From CAZCZU01 sp964503475 (GTDB lineage: Bacteria; Pseudomonadota; Zetaproteobacteria; Mariprofundales; Mariprofundaceae): a DNA stretch of 64,000 nucleotides. Of the stretch, positions 18,180 through 28,100 are shown piece after piece (within the stretch, counting starts at the first letter, position 1; the number at the start of each line of letters is the position of its first letter). Made by a program: the position numbers and the translations under genes. The DNA lies in assembly GCA_964503475.1 (NCBI GenBank), contig CAZCZU010000003.1:1-64000 (forward strand). The letters run 5' to 3'. The notes under the pieces were generated by a model. The model was given only the letters and a program-made list of their open reading frames with translations, did not search any database and was not told the DNA's origin.

Positions 18180-18206
18180 AAAAGGGGAGCTTTGGCTCCC
18201 CTTTTT
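18180..18206. terminator. Bidirectional terminator between lpd and the glycosyltransferase gene
   Basis: AAAAGGGGAGC-TTTG-GCTCCCCTTTTTT: a GC-rich stem flanked by A-run and T-run on opposite sides, so it can work for lpd (plus) and the convergent minus-strand gene ending at 18206. Confidence 0.93.
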
Positions 18207-19309
18207 TATGCCTGGATGGTGGTGAGCGCCTCTTCGTAATGACTGCGCAGTCCACCCCATGAGAGGTGATGGACGTCGAGGCTGTCGGGTAAGGCGCTGG
18301 AGATGTCGGCAATATGTGTCGCCAGTGCCGAGGCATCATGGTTAGCATGATCGAGATGGGAGTCAGCAAGCAGTTGTTTAGGGATGTACTCCGGGTAGGC
18401 GAGACGATTGGGGGCGACAGGGGTGCAGCCCGCCGCTATCGCTTCCTGCATGGCCAGGCCCTGAAAGTCGTGCAGGGCGGTGGAAAGCACGATGTGCGAA
18501 CGGCGAAGCACTTCGCGATAGGCTTCATGTGACTCGATAAAGCCCCACCCGCCAATCTGCCCCGCAAACTCGGCTTTGATCTGAGAAAATGCTTCCGGCT
18601 GCTGGCGGAACTGCTGCCCCAGCACATGGAGGCGGAAGTCGATTCCTTCTTGTTTAAGTTGCTGTAGCATCAGCAGCAGGCGATCCGGGCCCTTATCGAA
18701 CTCCCAGCGGTGATTCCATACCAGGGTCAGCGGCTGGTCTTCTTCACGAATCGGCTCGACAAAGCAGTTATCGGCGAGCGGTACCGGCAGTACATTCGCC
18801 TTATCATGGATGCGTTGGCAGACCCCGGCCGGAACATGATCCGGCAGTTTCTTCAGCAGGGCTTCGGCCCCATCCAGGAACGTCTCCATATTGTAGCGCG
18901 AATTGAAGGTGACGCGATCGGCAGCCAGGGCCGAGTAGATGGAGCGCATCTGTGCCTCGACGCTGACCGGCACCCGGGCACGTTTATCCCCGTGTAGGTG
19001 ATTCTCCGGGTAGGCGAACTGGTTTTCGTGGAAATAGCAGAGGGTGGGGGTGTCGGCGAGGTTCGGTCGCAGCCCTTTCAGGGTGGCAATGTCGGTTAGC
19101 GAAGTGGCGACGATCAGGTCGTAATCCCCGGCCAGCGCTTCATCGTTGCCGGCGCCCCAGGAGAGGGCATTGCCGCCGACTCGCCAGGCGAAGTGGCGCG
19201 GCGGTAGCGCACATACCGTCCACTCATGCTCCGGAAAGTGAGCTACCAGCCCTTGGCGCCAGTATTTGTGACTAGCAGCGTCATAAGCCGAGAGCAGCAG
19301 AATGCGCAC
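18206..19309 (-). CDS. GT4-type glycosyltransferase, homologue of tRNA-queuosine alpha-mannosyltransferase (DUF3524)
   Basis: 367-residue protein. The N-terminal half is the DUF3524 domain characteristic of QTMAN/GTDC1: LLLSAYDAASHKYW at the start, then CYFHENQFAYPEN near residue 90 and VTFNSRYNMETFL near 140. The C-terminal half is a GT-B fold: LVWNHRWEFDKGPD near 210 and, in the nucleotide-sugar site, the block ending QGLAMQEAIAAGCTPV. Human QTMAN mannosylates queuosine in tRNA-Asp. The bacterial homologues are little characterised, and a nucleoside-linked substrate here is inference. It is convergent with lpd and 9 bases downstream of rraA on the same strand. Confidence 0.82.
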   Translation of the reverse strand: MRILLLSAYDAASHKYWRQGLVAHFPEHEWTVCALPPRHFAWRVGGNALSWGAGNDEALAGDYDLIVATSLTDIATLKGLRPNLADTPTLCYFHENQFAYPENHLHGDKRARVPVSVEAQMRSIYSALAADRVTFNSRYNMETFLDGAEALLKKLPDHVPAGVCQRIHDKANVLPVPLADNCFVEPIREEDQPLTLVWNHRWEFDKGPDRLLLMLQQLKQEGIDFRLHVLGQQFRQQPEAFSQIKAEFAGQIGGWGFIESHEAYREVLRRSHIVLSTALHDFQGLAMQEAIAAGCTPVAPNRLAYPEYIPKQLLADSHLDHANHDASALATHIADISSALPDSLDVHHLSWGGLRSHYEEALTTIQA

Positions 19310-19318
19310 GGCCAGGTG

Positions 19319-19807
19319 TTATGCCTCGCCTAACAGTGGCTTGTCGGCGATGACGATGCCGTCCTCATCGGCATAGAGCCAGTGGCCGGGGGTGAAGGTG
19401 ATGTCGGCGAAGTGGACCGGGATATTGCCCACTCCCTGGTCGCGCTTCACCGTCTTGCGCGGGATGGTGGCCAGCGCCTTCACCCCGATATCGACCTTGG
19501 CGACATCAGCGGAATCGCGGATGCAGCCGTGGATGACGATCCCCTCCCAGCCGTTGCTTGCACCAAGTGCGGCCATCACATCGCCGATCATCGCACAACG
19601 CAGCGAGCCGGCTCCGTCGACCACCAGCACCTTGCCGCGACCATCCGTTTCGAAGGCCGCTTTAATGAAAGTGTTGTCCTCCAGCGCTTTCAGCGTAACG
19701 ATTTGGCCTGAGAAGCACCGCCGGCCGCCGAAGTCACGGAAGATCGGGGCGGCCACCTGCAGGGCTTCCGGGTGATCATCGTAGAGGTCGGTGGTTTTGA
19801 AATGCAT
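19319..19807 (-). CDS. rraA: RraA-family protein (regulator of RNase E / HMG aldolase-like)
   Basis: 162 residues, the usual length. Conserved blocks include TTDLYDD at the start, FGGRRCFSGQIVTLK, VVDGAGSLRCAMIGD, GIVIHGCIRDSADV and YADEDGIVIA. Family members either inhibit RNase E or catalyse retro-aldol cleavage of 4-hydroxy-4-methyl-2-oxoglutarate; the GxxxR-D pattern of the aldolase site (GCIRDS) is present, so sequence alone does not settle the activity. The start has CGGAG upstream. It probably shares a transcript with the glycosyltransferase that follows. Confidence 0.88.
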   Translation of the reverse strand: MHFKTTDLYDDHPEALQVAAPIFRDFGGRRCFSGQIVTLKALEDNTFIKAAFETDGRGKVLVVDGAGSLRCAMIGDVMAALGASNGWEGIVIHGCIRDSADVAKVDIGVKALATIPRKTVKRDQGVGNIPVHFADITFTPGHWLYADEDGIVIADKPLLGEA

Positions 19808-19900
19808 GGCATATGACTCCGTTTATCCGAAGGCAGGAGGCTAACATGTGACGGGGTGCTATGCTGTGCTGGCGGGCCTACTTTTGAAGGGGAGTGAAGC

Positions 19901-21349
19901 ATGCATTGGTGGAAAAACGAGTATTCGATGCGCAACCGGCTGATTATCACCATCGCCCTGGTGCTGCTCGCAGGCTTTATCGCTACCAATGCGATCAGCT
20001 TCTATGTCTCCAAGGGCAGCCTGCAGCACACCATTATCGAGAATGAGCTGCCGCTGGTCAGCGATAATATCTATTCCGAAATTCAGGCGGATCTGCTGCG
20101 ACCGATTTTCATCGCATCGCAGATGGCCCACGACACCTTTCTCAAGGACTGGCTGCTGAATGGCGAGAAGGATGTCAGCAGCGTGACCCGCTATCTCGAA
20201 AGTATTCGCAAGCAGTACCATGTTTTCACCAGCTTTGTCGTGGCAGAGCACACCCACAACTACTACCACTTCAGCGGTCTGACCCAGGTGGTCGATAAAT
20301 CCGATGCCAACGATGCCTGGTATTTCCGGGTGCGCGATATGCAGAAACCGTACGAGATCAACGTCGATTACAACGCCGCTCAGGACAATACCCTGACCAT
20401 CTTCATCAACCATCGCCTGCTCGATTACAAGGGCAATTTTCTCGGTGCCACGGGGGTGGGCCTGAAGCTCGATACGGTGGGGCGCATCGTCGATAGCTAT
20501 GGCAAGAAATTCGGGCGCAATATCTACTTCATCGACGATAACGGCATGGTGATGCTGCGTTCCAACGGGGCGGCGATCCATGAGGATGATATCCGCCATG
20601 CCAGTGGCATAGAGGCGATTGCCGGCCAGATCCTTTCCAGCAAGCGCGGGGCATTCAAGTACAGGCGTAACGGCGAGACCTACCTGCTGGTCAGTCGCTA
20701 TATCCCCGAACTGCACTGGCGCGTGCTGATCGAGGAGCGCGAATCGGAAGCCATGCAGGCGATTCGTAACAGCCTGATGACCAACATCGGCGTCAGCCTG
20801 GCAGTGATTCTGCTGACCATCGTGATCATCATCTATGCCGTGAACCGTTTCCAGGGACGGCTTGCTTCGATGGCGGTGACGGATGGCCTGACCGGGATCG
20901 GCAACCGCAAGATGTTTGATCTTGAGATGGAGCGGCTGCTGCTGCGCAAGCAGCGTGATGCATCACCGTTCGCACTGCTGCTTGTCGACATCGATCATTT
21001 CAAGGCGATTAACGACCGTTTCGGTCACCTGAAGGGTGACGAGGTGTTGTGCGAAATTGCCGGCATGATCTGGGGCATGATCCGCGAGGCCGATCTGATC
21101 TGCCGCTGGGGTGGCGATGAGATGGTGATCGTGGCCGAGGGGTGCGACCGGGAGAATGCCCTCGAACTGGCCGAAAAGATTCGTGCGGCTGCAGAGGCAT
21201 ACGATCTCGGCGATGGCTGTCGGGCGACGGTCAGTATTGGCGTGACCGACTACCGCAAGGGAGACGACGAAGAGGCCCTGCTGGCCCGGGTCGATGCCGC
21301 CCTCTATCGTGCCAAGGAGCAGGGCCGTGACCGGGTGGAGGCGGAATGA
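19901..21349 (+). CDS. Membrane diguanylate cyclase with periplasmic Cache-like sensor
   Basis: 482 residues. A transmembrane helix near 13-33 (LIITIALVLLAGFIA) is followed by a periplasmic region of about 270 residues of double-Cache character. A second helix (LAVILLTIVIIIYAV) lies near 305-320, and a GGDEF domain fills the C terminus. The signature reads RWGGDEM rather than GGDEF: the two Gly and the acidic pair are intact and only the last position differs, so activity is plausible. The upstream I-site region (EADLICRWGG) lacks an RxxD motif. AGGGGAG precedes ATG 19901. Its stop overlaps the start of ychJ (ATGA). Confidence 0.9.
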   Translation: MHWWKNEYSMRNRLIITIALVLLAGFIATNAISFYVSKGSLQHTIIENELPLVSDNIYSEIQADLLRPIFIASQMAHDTFLKDWLLNGEKDVSSVTRYLESIRKQYHVFTSFVVAEHTHNYYHFSGLTQVVDKSDANDAWYFRVRDMQKPYEINVDYNAAQDNTLTIFINHRLLDYKGNFLGATGVGLKLDTVGRIVDSYGKKFGRNIYFIDDNGMVMLRSNGAAIHEDDIRHASGIEAIAGQILSSKRGAFKYRRNGETYLLVSRYIPELHWRVLIEERESEAMQAIRNSLMTNIGVSLAVILLTIVIIIYAVNRFQGRLASMAVTDGLTGIGNRKMFDLEMERLLLRKQRDASPFALLLVDIDHFKAINDRFGHLKGDEVLCEIAGMIWGMIREADLICRWGGDEMVIVAEGCDRENALELAEKIRAAAEAYDLGDGCRATVSIGVTDYRKGDDEEALLARVDAALYRAKEQGRDRVEAE

Positions 21350-21813
21350 GCCTGGAAGCCTGCCCGTGCGGCTCCGGCCTGGCCTTCGACGTCTGCTGCG
21401 GTCCCCTGTTGCGGGGTGAAGCTCAGGCGCCCACGGCCGAGAAGCTGATGCGCTCCCGCTTTACCGCCTTTGTGCGTGGTGCAAACGACTATCTGCTCGC
21501 CACCTGGCATCCCGATACGCGACCTGATGCGGAGAAGCTGGGCGGGACGGGCCTGGAGTGGATTCATCTGCGCATCGATGCAACGGAGGCCGGAGGCGAG
21601 CAGGATGAGCAGGGCATCGTCGTTTTCACGGCCACCTTTCGTGACAAAGGCAGGGTGCGCCAGTTGCATGAGCGCAGCCGTTTCGCGCGCGAGGCGGGGC
21701 GCTGGCTCTATGTGGACGGCGATTGCCGGGTCGATGAGCCGGGGCGCAACGATCCCTGTTACTGTGGCTCGGGCGTGAAGTTCAAGCGCTGCTGCGGAGC
21801 CCGCAAGGCATAA
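21346..21813 (+). CDS. ychJ: YchJ/UPF0225-family protein with two SEC-C motifs
   Basis: 155 residues. It has CPCGSGLAFDVCCG at the N terminus and CYCGSGVKFKRCC at the C terminus, both zinc-binding SEC-C motifs. Between them is an NTF2-like YchJ middle domain with LMRSRFTAFVRGANDYLLATWHP. Function is not established. Translation is coupled to the upstream cyclase gene by a 4-base overlap. Confidence 0.92.
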   Translation: MSLEACPCGSGLAFDVCCGPLLRGEAQAPTAEKLMRSRFTAFVRGANDYLLATWHPDTRPDAEKLGGTGLEWIHLRIDATEAGGEQDEQGIVVFTATFRDKGRVRQLHERSRFAREAGRWLYVDGDCRVDEPGRNDPCYCGSGVKFKRCCGARKA

Positions 21814-21876
21814 TCGGTGTAAAACCGGTGGGTTATGCGTTGCAGCCCGTCGGCAGTTCGCATCTGTCCAGTGAAT

Positions 21877-21892
21877 AATGAATATTTTCATT
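21877..21892. promoter_or_regulatory. Candidate TetR operator
   Basis: AATGAA-TATT-TTCATT, a perfect 6-bp inverted repeat 34 bases before the TetR start, enclosed by a wider GTGAA...TTCAC pair (21871-21875 and 21897-21901). TetR-family regulators usually bind such palindromes next to their own gene. The 113-base spacer holds no other feature I can name. Confidence 0.5.
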
Positions 21893-21926
21893 TGTGTTCA
21901 CTCTTCACATGTGGTGGGGTGCCGGC

Positions 21927-22502
21927 ATGAGTGAATCCGAAATCCGTAAAATCATTCTCGAGGCAGCACTCAATCGCTTTGTCGACTACGGCTACGGCAA
22001 GACGACCGTGGCCGAGATCGCCAAGGATTGCGATATGAGCAGCGGCAATATCTATCGCTACTATGAAAACAAGGAAGCGATTGCCATTGCCGGCGTCGAG
22101 GAGAAGATGAAAGAGAAGGCACGCACCTGTGAGGATGCGGTTGATCCTTCCGCTCCGGCGATGGAGCAGATCAGGCAGTATCTGTTGACCCGCCTTCGTT
22201 TCACGCACGCGATGGCCTGCGGCAAGTCGCACACTTACGAGCTGGTGCAGCTGATCAGCGAGCGGCATCAGGACACGATCGAAAAATACGATGCCCGTTC
22301 CATTGAGTGGATGGCTCGTGTCATCGAACACGGTATCGAACACGGTGAATTTCGGCCCCAGGATGCCGGCCAGGCGGCGGCATCGATTTTCGTCGCCACC
22401 CTGGGATTCTGTGTCCCGGTGCTGATGTGCCGTTCCGAGGAACAGATGGAGTCGGATTTGAATGCGCTGGTTGATCTGCTGTATCAAGGGCTGAAGGCAT
22501 GA
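21927..22502 (+). CDS. TetR-family transcriptional regulator
   Basis: 191 residues from ATG 21927 (a longer frame from GTG 21894 exists; GGGGTG before 21927 favours the shorter). The N-terminal helix-turn-helix is clear: FVDYGYGKTTVAEIAKD, CDMSSGNIYRYYENKEAI. The C-terminal ligand domain is variable, as usual. Its stop overlaps the start of the efflux outer-membrane gene (ATGA), so regulator and pump form one operon. It probably represses the operon through the palindrome just upstream; the inducer is unknown. Confidence 0.92.
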   Translation: MSESEIRKIILEAALNRFVDYGYGKTTVAEIAKDCDMSSGNIYRYYENKEAIAIAGVEEKMKEKARTCEDAVDPSAPAMEQIRQYLLTRLRFTHAMACGKSHTYELVQLISERHQDTIEKYDARSIEWMARVIEHGIEHGEFRPQDAGQAAASIFVATLGFCVPVLMCRSEEQMESDLNALVDLLYQGLKA

Positions 22503-23962
22503 TGAAACAAATAACGAGTATTGTTGCCGCAACGGTTGTGTTGACTGGCTGTACGGTCGGTCCGGACTTCAGGCAGCCTGAAGCGCCGCAGGCCAAACGC
22601 TATACGATGACTGCCCAGCCAGAGGTGCTGGATGATGGTGCGACACATCAGAAGCTGGTGACCGGCGCAGCAGTATCGGCCGAGTGGTGGCAGATGTTCG
22701 GCTCACAGGATCTGGATGGCCTGATCGCCAAGGCACTGAACGAAAGCCTGAGTGTGAAGGCGGCACAGGCCCGTCTGCGTGAGGTGCAGGAGAACATGCG
22801 CTCGCAGATCGGGGCCGTACTCTTTCCGAATTTTGATGCCAGGGCCGACAGTAGCCGTCAGAAGATTTCCGGTGCTGCCTACGGTGGCCCGGCCCGCATC
22901 TACAACGTGCACAATGCTTCGGTTACGGCCAGTTACGGGCTCGATTTCTTCGGTACCAGCCGTCGATACCTGGAGAGCCTGCGGGCCCAGGTCGATTACG
23001 AGCGGTACCAATTGCAGGCTGCCCGTACGACATTGGCAGCCAATATCGTCACGGCGGTGGTCAAAGAGGCATCGCTGCGTCGCCAGATTGCGGCGACAAA
23101 GCAGATGATTGCCGATGTCGAAGAGCAGTTGGTCATGGTGCGCGGCCAGTACGAGGCAGGCGCTGTCACCGAGGCCGACCTGCTGAGCCAGCGCACGGCC
23201 CTGGCCCAGGTACGCGCTGGCCTGCCATCGCTCGAGAAGGAGCTGGCCCAGAATCGCCACCTGCTCAACGTGCTGGCCGGACGCCTGCCCGGTGATACGG
23301 CCCTGCCGGTATTCACGCTCGAATCGCTGCACCTGCCGGGTTCGCTGCCACTCAGTCTGCCCTCAAAACTGGTGCGCCAGCGTCCGGATATTCTGGCGGC
23401 TGAGTCGCTGTTGCATCAGGCCAGCGCCAATGTCGGCGTGGCCACGGCCAATATGTATCCGAGCATTACGCTGAGCGGCAGTTATGGCAGCGAGGCCTCG
23501 CAGATATCCAACCTCTTTGCCGCCGGTACGACGGTCTGGGGTGCGGGAGCCGGATTGATGCAGCCACTGTTCCATGCCGGCGAACTGCGCTTCAAAAAGC
23601 GCGCTGCCGAGGCGGCATTTGACCAGGCTGCGGCAAACTATCGAAAGGTGGTGTTGCAATCCTTTCAGGATGTGGCTGACACATTGCAGGCCCTGGAGAG
23701 CGACAGTCGCTCCTTGCTGCTGCAGCGCGATGTGGAGGCTTCGGCTGCCCGGACCTACCACCTCGTGAAGGCGCAGTTCGAGGCCGGTGCGGCCAGCAAT
23801 CTTGCCCTGCTCGATGCCAGCCGCCAGTACCAGCAGGCCCGCATCGAGGTGGCCAAGGCCGAGGCGACACGCCTGGCCGATTCGGCCGCCCTGGTGCATG
23901 CCCTGGGGGGCGGCTGGTGGAATGCTCCCGAAACCGCGAAGAAAGACGAAACGGAGAATTAA
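22499..23962 (+). CDS. RND efflux outer-membrane lipoprotein (NodT/OprM family)
   Basis: 487 residues. A lipoprotein signal with lipobox VLTGC (Cys near residue 18) is followed by the doubled TolC-type coiled-coil architecture. Typical strings include EWWQMFGSQDLDGLIAKAL, SYGLDFFG, the first-repeat QYEAGAVTEADLLSQ and its second-repeat counterpart QFEAGAASNLALLDA, and RQRPDILAAE. It forms the outer-membrane channel of the tripartite pump encoded by this and the next two genes. Confidence 0.95.
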   Translation: MMKQITSIVAATVVLTGCTVGPDFRQPEAPQAKRYTMTAQPEVLDDGATHQKLVTGAAVSAEWWQMFGSQDLDGLIAKALNESLSVKAAQARLREVQENMRSQIGAVLFPNFDARADSSRQKISGAAYGGPARIYNVHNASVTASYGLDFFGTSRRYLESLRAQVDYERYQLQAARTTLAANIVTAVVKEASLRRQIAATKQMIADVEEQLVMVRGQYEAGAVTEADLLSQRTALAQVRAGLPSLEKELAQNRHLLNVLAGRLPGDTALPVFTLESLHLPGSLPLSLPSKLVRQRPDILAAESLLHQASANVGVATANMYPSITLSGSYGSEASQISNLFAAGTTVWGAGAGLMQPLFHAGELRFKKRAAEAAFDQAAANYRKVVLQSFQDVADTLQALESDSRSLLLQRDVEASAARTYHLVKAQFEAGAASNLALLDASRQYQQARIEVAKAEATRLADSAALVHALGGGWWNAPETAKKDETEN

Positions 23963-23964
23963 CC

Positions 23965-25098
23965 ATGAAAAAACGGATGATCATCATGCTGGTCTCGGTC
24001 GGCGTCGTCTTCGGCGGCATTTTCGGCTTCCAGCAGTTCAAGGCTATGAAGATGGCAGAGTACTTCGCCAGCATGGGGCAGCCGCCGGCCACCGTTACGG
24101 CCATGAAGGCTGAGTACAGCGAGTGGCAGCCGCATATCCGTTCCGTCGGTACCTTGCGGGCGCTGCATGGCGTCGATGTGGTCAGCGAAGTGAACGGCAT
24201 CGTCGAGAAGGTGCACTTCAAGTCGGGCGACATGGTCAAGGCCGGTGCCCTGCTGGTCGAGCTCGATGCCGAATCCGAGAAGGCGCAGCTGGCCGCAGCC
24301 GAAGCGGCGGCAGGTCTTGCTGCCATCACCTACAAGCGCGACCAGACCCAGTTCAAGGTCAAGGCAGTCAGCCAGGCGCAGATCGATGCCGACCTGGCCG
24401 ATCTGAAGGCCAAAAAGGCCCAGGTGGCCCAGCTGCAGGCCGTGGTCGACAAGCTGCGCATCCGCGCCCCCTTTGCCGGTCGTCTGGGCGTGACCACGAT
24501 CAGTCGCGGCCAGTACCTGAGCCCGGCCGATGTGATCGTATCCCTGCAGGCCAACAATCCGATCCTGATCGATTTCAACCTGCCGCAGAAATATGTCGGC
24601 CATGTGAAGGTTGGGCAGAAGGTGGTCCTGAGCAGCGATGCCTTTGGCGAGCGTGAATTCGACGGCGAGATCAGTGCCATCGACAGCAAGGTCAACGTCA
24701 ACACCCGCAACGTGCACGTGGAGGCGAAGGTGGACAACAGTGATGGCCGGCTTTTGCCGGGCATGTTTGCCGAAGTAAAAGTCGAGACTGGCAAGGCGGA
24801 GCGTTTTCTGACCCTGCCGCAGACGGCGATCAGCTATAACGCCTACGGCGCCACCGTTTTCCTGGCCCGTCCGGGCAAGCCAGGAAAAGATGGTAAGGAG
24901 GCGAAACCGGTGGCCGAACAGGTCTTCGTCAAGACCGGAGCCACGCGTGGCGACCAGGTGGCGCTGCTCAGCGGTGTGGCCGAGGGCGACATGGTGGTCA
25001 CCAGCGGCCAGATGAAGCTGAAAAACGGCACGCCGCTGATCATCAACAACAGTCATCCGCCGGCCAACGACCCGGCCCCGACGCCGCAGGAACATTAA
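23965..25098 (+). CDS. RND efflux periplasmic adaptor (membrane fusion protein)
   Basis: 377 residues. An N-terminal membrane anchor or signal (IIMLVSVGVVFGGIFGF) leads into the barrel-sandwich lipoyl hybrid (VVSEVNGIVEKVHFKSGDMV), a short alpha hairpin, the second lipoyl half (IRAPFAGRLGVTTISRGQYL), then the beta-barrel and membrane-proximal domains. ATG 23965, with ACGGAG upstream, is preferred to an upstream in-frame start at 23917. It bridges the RND pump and the outer-membrane channel. Confidence 0.95.
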   Translation: MKKRMIIMLVSVGVVFGGIFGFQQFKAMKMAEYFASMGQPPATVTAMKAEYSEWQPHIRSVGTLRALHGVDVVSEVNGIVEKVHFKSGDMVKAGALLVELDAESEKAQLAAAEAAAGLAAITYKRDQTQFKVKAVSQAQIDADLADLKAKKAQVAQLQAVVDKLRIRAPFAGRLGVTTISRGQYLSPADVIVSLQANNPILIDFNLPQKYVGHVKVGQKVVLSSDAFGEREFDGEISAIDSKVNVNTRNVHVEAKVDNSDGRLLPGMFAEVKVETGKAERFLTLPQTAISYNAYGATVFLARPGKPGKDGKEAKPVAEQVFVKTGATRGDQVALLSGVAEGDMVVTSGQMKLKNGTPLIINNSHPPANDPAPTPQEH

Positions 25099-25108
25099 GG
25101 CAAACGAT

Positions 25109-28100
25109 ATGAATTTTACCGATATCTTTATCCGCAAGCCGGTGCTGGCGACAACCGTCAGCCTGCTGTTGCTGGTGCTCGGACTGCAGGCGATGAAGCT
25201 GTTGCCGGTGCGCCAGTTTCCCGAAACCCAGAATGCCGTCATTACCGTCAGCACCACCTACTACGGTGCCGATGCCAAGACGGTGGCGGGCTTTATCACC
25301 CAGCCGCTTGAGACGGCCATCGCCCAGGCGGGCGGCATCGATTACCTCTCCTCCGTCAGTGTCAGCAGTGCTTCGACCATCAAGGCGACGCTGCGCCTGA
25401 ACTACGACTCCAACCGGGCCCTGACCGATATCAGCAGCAAGGTGAATGCGGTGCTGAACCAGCTGCCGGCCGAGGCCCAGCAGCCGGTGATCACGGTGCA
25501 GGTCGGCGAGACGGTCGATGCAATGTACATGGGCTTCTTCAGCCAGGATCTGCCCAACAACAACCTGACCGATTACCTGGTGCGTGTGGTCAAACCGCAG
25601 CTGGACGGCATCGAGGGTGTGCAGCGGGCCGAGATCATCGGTGCGCGCCAGTTCGCCCTGCGTGCCTGGCTCGATCCCGATCGCATGGCGGCCTTCCATG
25701 TCACGGCGGCCGACGTCAATGCGGCCCTGGCCCGAAATAACTATCTGACCGCGCTCGGTAGCAGCAAGGGGCAGATGGTCAGTGTCGAGCTGACGGCGGC
25801 GACCGACCTGCACTCGGTGGACGAGTTCAAACAGCTGGTGGTCAAGCAGCAGGGCGATGCCATCGTGCGCCTTGAGGATGTCGCCAACGTGGTGCTGGGG
25901 GCGGAGGATTACAACCTGACCACCGCTTTCGGTGGCCGTAACTCGGTCTTTATCGGTATCAAGGTGGCGCCCGATGCCAATGTGCTGGATGTGGTCGATC
26001 GCGTGCGCGCTGCTTTCCCGAATATTCAGGCCCAGATGCCGACGGGGCTGACCGGAAAAATCGTTTACGACTCCACCAAATTCATCCACAGCTCCATCGA
26101 CGAGGTGGTGAAGACCCTGGTCGAGGCGCTGGTGATCGTGTCGCTGGTGGTCTTCCTGTTCCTCGGCAATCTGCGTGCCGTGGCCGTACCGATCATCGCC
26201 ATTCCGCTCTCCATGATCGGCGCCTTTGCTGTGATGCAGGCCTTCGGCTACTCAATCAACCTGCTTACCCTGCTCTCCTTCGTGCTGGCCATCGGTCTCG
26301 TGGTCGACGATGCCATCATCGTGGTCGAGAACGTCGACCGGCACATGAAGGAGGGCAACTCACCGGTGCAGGCGGCCCTGATGGGGGCGCGTGAGCTGGG
26401 TGGCCCGATCATCGCCATGACCATCGTGCTGATTGCTGCCTATGTGCCGATCGGCTACCAGGGCGGCCTGACCGGTGCGCTCTTCTCCGAGTTCGCCTTC
26501 ACGCTGGCGGGAGCGGTGACCGTATCCGGTGTCATCGCCCTGACCCTGTCGCCGATGATGGCCTCGCGCATCTTCCGCCCCGATCAGGACAACACCTGGC
26601 TGGTGCACAAGATCGACCACATGTTCGAGCGCCTGCACGCCTCCTACCAGCGTCGCCTGCACGGCTCGCTCGATACCTGGCAGGTGCAGATCACTATGGG
26701 CGTGCTGCTGCTGTTCGGGGTGGTGTTCCTGTTTGCCACCTCCGCTTCCGAGCTGGCACCGCAGGAGGATCAGGGCCTGGTTGCCGCCCATGTGGCCGGC
26801 GCACCCAATGCCACCTCCGAGCAGATGCTGGGCTACTCCAAGCAGGTGTTCGATCTGGCCAGGGAGCTGCCGGAATATGATCAGATGTTTCAGCTCACCG
26901 GCATGCCGACCATCAACCAGGGTATTGGTGGCGTGATCTTCAAGCCGTGGGATCAGCGCGATCGCAGCGCCAAGGAGCTGCAGAAAGAGTTGCAGGCGAA
27001 GTGGAACACCATTGCCGGTGCCCATATCGCCGCCTTCCAGTTCCCGTCGCTGCCGGGGGCCGGCGGCCTGCCGCTGCAGTTCGTCATCAAGACGACGGAG
27101 AGCTTCGACAACCTCAACGAGGTGGCACAGCAGGTGGTCGACAAGGCCAGGGCCTCGGGCATGTTCTTCTTCATCGATTCCGATCTGAAGATCGACAAGC
27201 CGCAGGCAACCCTGCGTGTCGACCGCGATCTGGTCAGCACGCTGGGGCTGACGCAGGCCGATGTCGGACAGTCGCTGGGCGCGGCTCTGGGCGGCGGCTA
27301 TGTGAACTACTTCTCGATCGACGGGCGCTCCTACCGGGTGATCCCGCAGGTGCTACAGGTGGATCGCCAGAACCCGGAGCAGGTGCTCGATTACTATATC
27401 CGTGCCGCCGACGGCACGGTGATCCCGGCCTCGACCGTGGCCTCGATCTCGCACGAGGTGGTGCCGGAGTCGATCAACCGCTTCCAGCAGCTCAATTCCG
27501 CCACCATCCAGGGCGTCTACGCGCCGGGCGTTTCGCAGAAGGAGGTGCTCGATTTCATGCGCAAGGCACTGGCCGAGGCGGCGCCGAGCGGTTACACGGC
27601 TGACTACTCCGGTCAGTCGCGACAGTTCATGCAGGAGTCGGGCGGCTTTGTGTTCACGATGATGTTCGCCATTGTCATCGTCTTCCTGGCCCTCTCGGTG
27701 CAGTTCAACAGCTTCCGCGATCCGGTGGTGATCCTGGTGTCGGTGCCGATGGCGCTGATGGGGGCGCTGCTGTTCATCAATTCCATGGCGGTCGGAATCA
27801 TCCTTGCTGTAGCCATCGTCTCTTATGTGCTCCTCTTGATGGCTTACGAGTGGATGATCAAGCGACGAGGCTTCCGCTTCATTGCACAGATGATCATGTA
27901 TTTGGTACCGATAGCGCTTAGTGCTTTGTTGTTCACTGTTTTTTCGCCAACAGGAATCACCCGGGTAATAGCCATCATCGCTAATGCGCTTCTCTTGGCT
28001 GCCTTCGTGTGGGCGATCAAGAGACCAATTTTCCACATTATCGCACTTGTGATCCTTGGTATCCTTTCGGTCGGTCTGGGCGTACTTGTCATAGCCGCTG

